From the NCBI GenBank assembly GCA_030147335.1, contig JASKZZ010000546.1, forward strand, positions 1 through 10,235: 10,235 bases of DNA, written 5' to 3'. Below the pieces are notes generated by a model. The model was not told where the DNA came from and searched no databases. It saw only the letters and a list, made by a program, of their open reading frames with translations. Shown piece by piece: positions 1 through 6,458 of the stretch (the stretch's first letter is position 1; each line of letters opens with the position of its first letter). This DNA comes from Herpetosiphonaceae bacterium (GTDB lineage: Bacteria; Chloroflexota; Chloroflexia; Chloroflexales; Kallotenuaceae). The position numbers and the translations under genes were made by a program.

Positions 1-153
1 GTTGGCGATCGTAACGTACAATAGAGACACATCGAAGGCACTCATCGTTATCTACAACATAGAAGCGTGCTGTTGGAGCCTTGGAACTTGTTCCGGCCCC
101 GAGTTGCACTCATTGCTACGCATCGATCACTATATAAAAGGAGCGCACAAGGT

Positions 154-498
154 ATGTTTGCTCACCCCCATCTTGATGAGCCAAAAGTTGCCGAACAAAC
201 ATGGCGTATGTTGTGGTCGCATGCTGCGCAGCAGATTGTATCCACATGCTCCACATCCTGCTCCAAATATGAAAGTATTTCAACAGGTGTTGGTTGGGGC
301 TTTCGCCATCCAGAAAATCCGCGCCGCGCTCTGCTCGTGCATCCAACAGGACTTGGAAGGGACGTTGGCGACCTGGCTGTAACGGTGCTTGGTTCTGGTA
401 CACATGTTGTCCCACGTTGTGGTCTTGATTTCGGCAACTACGTCGACGCGGTTGCAGAAATTGTTGAAATAACGGCGCACAGCTGTCTTACGGATTAG
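154..498 (+). CDS. Possible small hypothetical protein (114 aa), weak
   Basis: This open frame would encode 114 residues beginning MFAHPHLDEPKVAEQ. I do not recognise it. The ATG at 154 was chosen because AAAAGGAG lies at 136-143, ten bases upstream, with an AT-rich TATATAAA just before it; the frame stays open further upstream to an ATG at 67, which has no such site. The protein has several cysteines (a CSTSC segment) and no signal peptide or membrane segment. It would be convergent with the TPR gene and is the only plus-strand candidate in the window. Overlapping frames on the minus strand are equally long, so this may be a chance ORF. Confidence 0.2.
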   Translation: MFAHPHLDEPKVAEQTWRMLWSHAAQQIVSTCSTSCSKYESISTGVGWGFRHPENPRRALLVHPTGLGRDVGDLAVTVLGSGTHVVPRCGLDFGNYVDAVAEIVEITAHSCLTD

Positions 499-531
499 TT
501 GTACGACAAGGTAGCGGAAGCTATATTCAGA

Positions 532-556
532 AGCTAGCCCACTGTTTGAGCTAGCT
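532..556 (-). terminator. Weak stem-loop after the TPR gene
   Basis: AGCTAGC at 532-538 pairs with GCTAGCT at 550-556 (7 bp, 11-base loop), 20 bases downstream of the TPR stop codon. On the minus strand it is followed by TTCTGAATATAG, which is not a clean U-tract. It is placed where the end of the manC-TPR transcript is expected, but the stem is short and largely self-palindromic, so the call is tentative. Confidence 0.25.
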
Positions 557-575
557 CCTGTGACGGTCGTTTGAC

Positions 576-2915
576 CTATTGCTTTGCTAGCCATGCTTCG
601 ATTTCGGCCCGTTCCGGCGCGTTTGGTTCCAAACGCAGATATGTTCGGAAAGCCGTAACAGCCGCTAGACGATTGCCAAGCTTGCGCTCACACAAAGCAA
701 GTCCATAAAACGCTGGCCCATTTTCCGGTGCCGCATTGATTGCGGCGCTGTAATTGGCGCGTGCGCGAGCATAGTCGCCGAGGCTATAACGTAGTCGTCC
801 CGCCGCCAGATACAATGGAAGTGGGTCGGCTCCAGCACCTATTGCGCTACTGATCCGGCTCAACGCCTCTTGGGGTCGTCCCTGCTCCGCCAATAACGTA
901 ACCTCACGCAGTACCAGCGCTATATTTTTCGGCTGCAATGAGCTCGCTCGTTCGAGTATGGCCTGTGCTGCGGCAACATCGCCCTTTTTGTTAAGCAATC
1001 TTGCCTGCAACGTCAGTGCTTCGATGTTGTCTTGCTTTACAGTTATTGCCCGTTCCACATCCTGTAATGCCAGATCGATCGTTCCTTGTTGTTCCAGCAA
1101 GCGGGCGCGTGACAAAAGTGCTCGAACGTTATCGGGATCAAGTGCAACTGCCTGATCGAGATCAAAACGCGCGGATGAAAAATTGCCTTGCGCAGCTTTG
1201 AGCTTGCCCCGCTCCAATAAAGTTGCCACGTCCTTGGGTCGTAGGGCCAGAGCTTGGTCAAAATCCGCTAATGCCTCTACGGTCTTGCCTTGTCCTGCAA
1301 AAATCCGACCTCGTGTTGCAAATACTCGCGCATTGTTGTTACCCAATGCCAACGCCTGGTCGAAGTGTTTCAGCGCGGCTTCGGTGTTGCCTTGCTCGGC
1401 AGCCAAAACACCTAGCTCAATCAATGCACTCGCTGATGTTGGGTCGATTGTTGCCGCTTGATCCAGATCTCGCTTCGCCTGCTCCGGCTCGTCTGTATAC
1501 CGATACACTCGTCCACGGCTTACATAGGTCGCTGCGTTATTCGGTCGAAGCTGAATAAGCGATGTGTAGTCTACGATAGCAGCATCATAGTTTTGTTGCT
1601 GGGTGTACACTTCGGCTCGCTCACTCAGCATGGCTTCGTTGGAAGCATCTCGCTGCGCTGCTTGATTCAAATTGTCGAGCGCTGACTCTATATTGCCCAT
1701 TGCTCGCAAAGTCCGTGCTCGATCAACCAGCGCCTGGACGTTATCCGGATCAAGCTTGAGGGCCTGATCGAGCGAGGCAAGTGCGTCATCAAACTTGTTC
1801 GTCTGCCAATGAACCTGTGCTTGTGCGATATATACTGCAGGCTCGTCGGGCGCGATAGCCAGTACAGCTTGGAGGTCGCTCAATGAGTCGTCGATCCGAC
1901 CGGCTTCCAAACGGACTTTTGCACGTTGGATGTAGGTAACCGCGTCCTTCGGATTAAGTTCGATTGCCTTGCTGAGACTTACTTCGGCTTTATCATAGGC
2001 TTTTTGCTTGTACTGCAAGATGCCAAGCCGATTATGGACCCAAGCCAATTCCGGCTCGACGCGCACTGCTTCTTCGTAGTCTGCTATTGCACTCTTGATA
2101 TTGCCTTGGCGCTCTTGGAAGCTTGCCCGCCTTCCCAGCAAGTCACCGTTTGTAGGTGCTAGATGAATAGCCTGGTTCAGATCAGTTAATGCCCCATCAA
2201 TGCTTCCAACACGTTCACGAACCGAGCTACGCGCTGTCAAGGCTGCAACTGAGTCAGGCTGTGCAGCGACCACAAGGTCAAGATCAGCCAACGCAGGTTG
2301 TAGTTTATTGGCGCTGATCAAATAGCGAGCACGATCAAAAAGCAGCTCAGTATCATCAGGGCGCAGCTGAATGGCTGACCCAAGGTCTGACACTGCGTTG
2401 TCCCACTCCGTGATCGCCGCATAAGCGCGTGCCCGACCCGTATAACTATCCGGGTCTGTTGCATTACGCGTGATTGCAGCAGTGAAATCAGAAATAGCCG
2501 AATCAAATTTATCGCTACGGAGGTAACTGTACGCACGAGCATGGTAGCCCGAAGCTTCGTTAGGGTACAGTTCGATAAAATGATTTAGATCGGGCAATGC
2601 TTCCGTATCTTGTCCCAACTTTTGGAACGAGTATGCGCGGTTGAGCAACGAGTGTGCGTCGTCCGGCTCCAAGCGCAGTGCATAGCCGTATCCGCGAACG
2701 GCTGCCTCATACTGCTGTGATTGCTGCAAGCGATCCGCCCGGTCCACAAGCAGCAAATGAATACGTCTTCCACCAAACCACAGAAACAAGATACATAACA
2801 ATGCAACCGCGATGCTAAGCATGACCAACGTGAGCACACGTCCACCTTTGGAAACGCGGTCTACTCGTGGTAGTGATTGCAAACTAATTGTTGTATGATT
2901 TTGGTCAGTGACCAT
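576..2915 (-). CDS. Membrane-anchored protein with about 21 TPR repeats
   Basis: This gene encodes 779 residues. A basic N-terminal tail (R17, R20, K23, R26) precedes one hydrophobic segment at about residues 27-48. The rest, from about residue 65 to the C-terminus, is an almost unbroken run of about 21 units of 34 residues with the TPR pattern: small residues at positions 8 and 20, and a Pro-Asp/Asn turn such as LRPDD, LDPDN or LRPNN. No catalytic domain is visible. TPR solenoids bind proteins, and one this long would form several superhelical turns. The ATG at 2915 follows GGGAG (2929-2925) by nine bases; an ATG six codons upstream lacks a site. The gene starts 31 bases after the manC stop, so the two are probably cotranscribed. 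By context it could be a scaffold for polysaccharide assembly, a role that AlgK, also a TPR protein, has in Pseudomonas. AlgK is shorter and a lipoprotein, and there is no lipobox here. The topology, with repeats outside, is inferred from the basic N-terminus. Confidence 0.9.
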   Translation of the reverse strand: MVTDQNHTTISLQSLPRVDRVSKGGRVLTLVMLSIAVALLCILFLWFGGRRIHLLLVDRADRLQQSQQYEAAVRGYGYALRLEPDDAHSLLNRAYSFQKLGQDTEALPDLNHFIELYPNEASGYHARAYSYLRSDKFDSAISDFTAAITRNATDPDSYTGRARAYAAITEWDNAVSDLGSAIQLRPDDTELLFDRARYLISANKLQPALADLDLVVAAQPDSVAALTARSSVRERVGSIDGALTDLNQAIHLAPTNGDLLGRRASFQERQGNIKSAIADYEEAVRVEPELAWVHNRLGILQYKQKAYDKAEVSLSKAIELNPKDAVTYIQRAKVRLEAGRIDDSLSDLQAVLAIAPDEPAVYIAQAQVHWQTNKFDDALASLDQALKLDPDNVQALVDRARTLRAMGNIESALDNLNQAAQRDASNEAMLSERAEVYTQQQNYDAAIVDYTSLIQLRPNNAATYVSRGRVYRYTDEPEQAKRDLDQAATIDPTSASALIELGVLAAEQGNTEAALKHFDQALALGNNNARVFATRGRIFAGQGKTVEALADFDQALALRPKDVATLLERGKLKAAQGNFSSARFDLDQAVALDPDNVRALLSRARLLEQQGTIDLALQDVERAITVKQDNIEALTLQARLLNKKGDVAAAQAILERASSLQPKNIALVLREVTLLAEQGRPQEALSRISSAIGAGADPLPLYLAAGRLRYSLGDYARARANYSAAINAAPENGPAFYGLALCERKLGNRLAAVTAFRTYLRLEPNAPERAEIEAWLAKQ

Positions 2916-2946
2916 GCTCCCCTTCTCCCACATTTGATATCGTGCG

Positions 2947-4020
2947 TTATACCATGTGCTTATGCTGATGGTGTAACTGCGTGACTAATTTCTTCACGTC
3001 TTGTGCCCGGTCGCGTGGACATATAAGCAGCGCATCAGCCGTATCAACAACCACGAAGTTCTCAAGCCCGATTGTGGCAACAACGCGTTGCTCAGCATAA
3101 ATCAATGTGCGCTTCGTATCCATACCGACATGCTGACCCACTACGACATTGTCACCATAATTTTGCGCCTGTGCCTCATACAAGGAATTCCAATCACCAA
3201 CATCTTGCCTACCAAGATTAGCCGGGATCACAACCGCGTGACACGTTTGCTCCATAACAGCAACATCTATTGAAATGTTCTCGATCAACGACCAAACGTG
3301 TGTTGCTGTATCAAACGAACTGTCGTCGTTCTGGCTTAAGTACGTATCAACCTGTTCCAAGCGTCGCATCAGCTCTGGCTGGTAGGTAGCCAACTCATGC
3401 AAAATCCGTTCTGCGCTCCACACAAACATTCCCGCGTTCCATAAATGCCGTCCTGATGCGACATATAGTTCGGCCTGGGCTATGTCTGGCTTTTCGTCAA
3501 AGCACGCGACTTTGTAGGCAGACTGGTAGCCTTTTTGCTCTAAGCTTTCGCCTAATTCAATGTACCCATAGCTAGGCTGCGGACTTGTCGGTTCAAGCCC
3601 AAGCACGACAAGATGCCCTTGAGCTGCTAACGTCGAACCAAGTACCAGCGCATCACAATAACAATCTACGTAAGCTATACGATGGTCTGCACTCAATACC
3701 ACCATAACTGCGTCCGGGTCTTGCCGTTGTATCTGTAGCGCCGCAAGCCCAATACTTGCTGCTGTGCCACGGCCTACCGGCTCTGCTAGGATGTTCTGTC
3801 GCGGAATACTCGGAACCTGTTCGGTAACGATTTGGGCATACGCCGCATTGGTCGCGACGACTATGCGGTCCGCTGGGATGATAGGAAGCGTGCGCTCAAT
3901 GGTTTCCTGCAACATCGTTCGGGGGTTGCCGACATGCAGGAATTGCTTTGGATTGTGACTTCGGCTATAGGGCCAAAGCCGAGTTCCACTACCGCCAGCT
4001 AGCACAAGCGCATACAGCAT
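2947..4020 (-). CDS. manC: Mannose-1-phosphate guanylyltransferase (GDP-mannose pyrophosphorylase)
   Basis: The enzyme joins mannose-1-phosphate and GTP to give GDP-mannose and pyrophosphate in the cytoplasm. The 357-residue product carries the family motifs in order: GGSGTRLWPYSR (9-20, nucleotide-binding loop), PKQF (24-27), EPVGRGTAA (80-88), SADH (110-113), PSYGYIE (149-155), FDEKP (174-178), WNAGMFVW (194-201), SIDVAVME (250-257) and VGDWNSL (274-280). The length matches the single-domain form; the C-terminal phosphomannose isomerase domain of bifunctional AlgA/ManC (about 480 aa) is absent. The frame opens at an ATG at 4050, but that has no binding site. AAAGGGA (4039-4033) sits before a GTG at 4023 and the ATG at 4020, and the ATG gives the usual N-terminus MLYALVLAGG, so 4020 was chosen; 4023 is nearly as good. 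It is followed after 31 bases by the TPR gene. Here it probably supplies GDP-mannose for the polymer. Confidence 0.95.
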   Translation of the reverse strand: MLYALVLAGGSGTRLWPYSRSHNPKQFLHVGNPRTMLQETIERTLPIIPADRIVVATNAAYAQIVTEQVPSIPRQNILAEPVGRGTAASIGLAALQIQRQDPDAVMVVLSADHRIAYVDCYCDALVLGSTLAAQGHLVVLGLEPTSPQPSYGYIELGESLEQKGYQSAYKVACFDEKPDIAQAELYVASGRHLWNAGMFVWSAERILHELATYQPELMRRLEQVDTYLSQNDDSSFDTATHVWSLIENISIDVAVMEQTCHAVVIPANLGRQDVGDWNSLYEAQAQNYGDNVVVGQHVGMDTKRTLIYAEQRVVATIGLENFVVVDTADALLICPRDRAQDVKKLVTQLHHQHKHMV

Positions 4021-4032
4021 CACTTCTTGCGT

Positions 4033-4039
4033 TCCCTTT
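4033..4039 (-). promoter_or_regulatory. Ribosome binding site of manC
   Basis: AAAGGGA lies 9 bases before the GTG at 4023 and 12 before the ATG at 4020. It argues against the upstream ATG at 4050, which would put this site inside the coding region. Confidence 0.55.
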
Positions 4040-4051
4040 CTATAATTCATA

Positions 4052-4080
4052 ACGCGTATCTATCGTGGTTAGATACGCGT
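4052..4080. repeat. Perfect 11-bp inverted repeat upstream of manC
   Basis: ACGCGTATCTA at 4052-4062 and TAGATACGCGT at 4070-4080 are exact reverse complements with a 7-base spacer. The repeat sits about 12 bases upstream of the manC ribosome binding site. Neither strand has a U-tract after it, so it is not a typical terminator. It could be an operator for a dimeric regulator or an mRNA leader hairpin. The remaining gap (4081-4227) is AT-rich; I could not find a -35/-10 pair there that I would defend. Confidence 0.6.
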
Positions 4081-4210
4081 CTGTCCGTAGCAAAATGTAA
4101 GATATGTGTTTTAGTGATTGCTGTAGCAGCCTAAACTTTACAAGACTCATACTTGATCAACGATTTCCTGCGTTAAATATCATTATGCGCCTGAATACGG
4201 TACTTCGCTA

Positions 4211-4266
4211 TATAAAATAAACAAATGTGGCGGTAAGAGAGCAGGATGAGTGCTCCCCTACCGCCA
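4211..4266 (-). terminator. Likely rho-independent terminator after the second epimerase gene
   Basis: TGGCGGTA at 4228-4235 pairs with TACCGCCA at 4259-4266, and a second stem, GAGCA (4239-4243) with TGCTC (4251-4255), closes the top. On the minus strand the hairpin starts 19 bases after the epimerase stop and is followed by CATTTGTTTATTTTATATAG, a U-rich but imperfect tail. It would end the synthase/epimerase transcript and leave manC and the TPR gene to their own promoter. Confidence 0.65.
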
Positions 4267-4285
4267 AGCATTGAACACAAAGGCG

Positions 4286-6226
4286 CTAACGAGCGATTAT
4301 TGGCATATAGAGCGGCGCTCGACATCCAGTCGCCCGGGCAATAGTAAAGGTAGTTGAAGCCGCGCCTTCACCTGAATACAGGAACGGCAGCGTTCCATTG
4401 GCATTTGACAGTCGTCGCGCAAAAGGACTGCCGTTCGCGCTTGTCTGATAACAGCGAAGTGCCTCCAAGCCGCTTACGTCAGCATTGACCGAGCTTGTGT
4501 TGTCGATTTGGAAGACAAATTGGCTAAGCTCGGCGCTGGACATGCGTACAACATTTCCAGTAGAGCCTCGTTCCATGTCGAATGTCGTGCCAGGACCGGT
4601 AATCGTGTTTCCTTCAAAGATGTTATTTGGACCTTCCTGCAATCGAATGAGTGGCGATTTGTAGCCGGTCATTCGATTGTTCCGGAAGATGTTATTGCGC
4701 ACGAAGCCGTCGCTTGCCCCTTCTTCCGGTAGATCCGAACCTTTGTAGGTGTAGATAATATAGCCAGGGCCAGCCAAAGCGGGTTCGGTTGAACTCAAGC
4801 CTTCCAACGTGTTAGCCTCAAACAGATTGCTATGCGCGCCGACGCTCAAACGAAGGGCCGCTTGTCCATTGTTGCGAACCGTGTTGTTGCGGATGATGTT
4901 GTTATACGACTCGAATACAGCAATGCCACCGCCGTTGTTCTCATAGCTTGTATTGCGCTCAAGCAACGAATTTGTAACGCTACGATGGATCATAATACCG
5001 TGCGTGTACGGTGCCTTGACTTCGTCTTCGTTCGCAACACCAATATTACGGTACGATGTGTTGTCGGTGATGATCAAGTTATTGCAATGGCGCGAACAAA
5101 TCAGGCCGTGACTCCCATTGCGGCGGAACGTATTGCCGACAATGGTCAAATAGTCTGAGTCGTCGTGCGGGTCGAGACCATACTTGATGTTATCCTCGTA
5201 CACGCTGTTAGCGAAGTTCATGCAATATCCACCGAAGGTGTAGGTGCCAAAGTAGTTGTGGTGAATAGTGCTGCCGGTGATGCTGCCGAAAATGTCAACC
5301 TCAGCGAACAACTGGCGGCTTGGCAGATCATACGTAGGATTTGCAGGTCCCTTGTAATCGACCTTCCAGCTCAGGCCCCATGACTCTGCAAATTTATAGC
5401 CAAGATAGCCGATTTCGGAGTTAATCACGTCCATCTGGCCTTCGTATGGCTCACGGCTGCCACCATTCACCTCACATGCCGTTGGCGGTGCCAGTGGACG
5501 AATCGAGCCGTCGGTTGATTCGATGAGCGAGCGAGCAGAGATGTAGGAACGACCATTGCCCTCGTATGCAGAAGTGTTTGGATCGTCAACTGAGTATGTT
5601 GTATCTACCGATTGAGTGGCATCGTTCCACGACGTTACCTTGGTGTCTTCGATCCGCAGGGTGCTGTTCTTGGCGCGCAAGAAGACGCCACCAAACGGTT
5701 CTTCTGCGGTCGCTGCCGTATCGACGCTGCGCAGCTTCAACCAACTCACGTCACCGGCTGCGCCGCCACGAATGACCAGTGTTGCGCCTTCTTCAACCTG
5801 TAGGCTGCGGCGGAGGAGCCATTCTTTGGGGGCTACCTGGGTAAGCAGCGTATCCTTTGATTCGTATTTGTTGGTCACGCGAAGTGGCAATGCGGCATAC
5901 ACTTCTGATAAGGTCCATGTCTGTCCGCAGCCGGCTACGTGGATTACGCCATCAGATGTGTACTCGACGAACCGATTAGCGCCGCCACCTTTATAGCCCA
6001 GACAATCGGTCGCGCTTGCAGCAGCGCTAACCCTACCTGGATCAACTGGCGGGGTTGCCGGCTCAATATCCCACGGCGCGCGACGTCCATCTACGGCTTC
6101 ATCAATTTCCTCGTCGGCTGGAGTTGTTTGCGCGCTTACCCAATGCGTATTTGCTGCGCTAAACACGCCAACAAGCATTGTAAGAACAAGCAATAGATAT
6201 AATTTGCGACCAGCGGCTGTTCCCAT
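4286..6226 (-). CDS. Secreted right-handed beta-helix protein, AlgG-like mannuronan C5-epimerase family (second copy)
   Basis: The 646-residue product probably epimerises D-mannuronate to L-guluronate, or a similar sugar, in a finished polymer outside the cytoplasm. Residues 1-32 form a signal peptide (hydrophobic 10-24, then WVSAQ). Residues about 34-75 are acidic and Pro/Ala-rich. A right-handed parallel beta-helix fills most of the rest, with Asn-ladder coils such as NNIIRNN. YGLDPHD (349-355) and HGLICSR (373-379) match the active-site region of AlgG (YGIDPHD and HGIIVSR). H354 would be the catalytic base and R379 the charge-neutralising arginine; they are 25 residues apart, against 26 in AlgG (H319 and R345 as I recall). 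ESWGLSW, NYFGTYTF and AVFESYNN also resemble AlgG. The C-terminus ends YMPIIAR. The start at 6226 follows AAAGGGAG by eight bases; the 18 residues before it would hide the signal peptide. Automated annotation may call it only a beta-helix or NosD-like protein. Confidence 0.85.
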   Translation of the reverse strand: MGTAAGRKLYLLLVLTMLVGVFSAANTHWVSAQTTPADEEIDEAVDGRRAPWDIEPATPPVDPGRVSAAASATDCLGYKGGGANRFVEYTSDGVIHVAGCGQTWTLSEVYAALPLRVTNKYESKDTLLTQVAPKEWLLRRSLQVEEGATLVIRGGAAGDVSWLKLRSVDTAATAEEPFGGVFLRAKNSTLRIEDTKVTSWNDATQSVDTTYSVDDPNTSAYEGNGRSYISARSLIESTDGSIRPLAPPTACEVNGGSREPYEGQMDVINSEIGYLGYKFAESWGLSWKVDYKGPANPTYDLPSRQLFAEVDIFGSITGSTIHHNYFGTYTFGGYCMNFANSVYEDNIKYGLDPHDDSDYLTIVGNTFRRNGSHGLICSRHCNNLIITDNTSYRNIGVANEDEVKAPYTHGIMIHRSVTNSLLERNTSYENNGGGIAVFESYNNIIRNNTVRNNGQAALRLSVGAHSNLFEANTLEGLSSTEPALAGPGYIIYTYKGSDLPEEGASDGFVRNNIFRNNRMTGYKSPLIRLQEGPNNIFEGNTITGPGTTFDMERGSTGNVVRMSSAELSQFVFQIDNTSSVNADVSGLEALRCYQTSANGSPFARRLSNANGTLPFLYSGEGAASTTFTIARATGCRAPLYMPIIAR

Positions 6227-6234
6227 TAGCGGGG

Positions 6235-6242
6235 CTCCCTTT
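6235..6242 (-). promoter_or_regulatory. Ribosome binding site of the second epimerase gene
   Basis: AAAGGGAG lies eight bases before the ATG at 6226. It fixes the start at the residue that begins a proper signal peptide, not at the ATG 54 bases upstream. Confidence 0.65.
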
Positions 6243-6381
6243 CTAAAAACTGGACATGTAGCAGGCGGCGTTAATCGCAATAACCGTGCCCTACATATTC
6301 CTTGTACCGATGTGGATTACCTAATCAATCTTTACTATTTCTATGTACTATAACTACAAAAATGGCTGATTAGTTACGCAG

Positions 6382-6416
6382 CAACGTCGACGCAATATAA
6401 ACTCGCGTCGACGTTG
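6382..6416. repeat. Perfect 12-bp inverted repeat between the two epimerase genes
   Basis: CAACGTCGACGC (6382-6393) and GCGTCGACGTTG (6405-6416) are exact reverse complements around an 11-base AT-rich loop. It lies 42 bases after the first epimerase stop and about 155 bases before the next start. On the minus strand a short T-run (CATTTTTG) comes only about 18 bases later, so it is either an unusual terminator or an mRNA-stabilising hairpin. The rest of the gap (6243-6381) is AT-rich and could hold a promoter; I see no clear -35/-10 pair. Confidence 0.6.
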
Positions 6417-6458
6417 AACTTTACCATAAACCAACGAATGATGACTTGCTCGATATTA

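Larger units (their letters stand above)
1..575. other. Left flank without a convincing gene
   Basis: This stretch lies downstream of the TPR gene. Several overlapping open frames of 90-145 codons exist on both strands, but none gives a protein I recognise and none clearly excludes the others. The only frame with a plausible ribosome binding site is the plus-strand one at 154-498, listed separately. The overlapping open frames on both strands could mean decayed coding sequence, but I cannot name a parent gene. I see no tRNA, IS end or CRISPR repeat here. Confidence 0.5.

Noticed and set aside
2947..4020. Bifunctional AlgA-type pyrophosphorylase/isomerase
   Set aside because: The protein stops after about 357 residues and lacks the C-terminal cupin isomerase domain.
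2947..4050. manC starting at the first ATG (4050), giving 367 residues
   Set aside because: No ribosome binding site precedes it, and the true site AAAGGGA would fall inside the gene. The family N-terminus begins at the later ATG.
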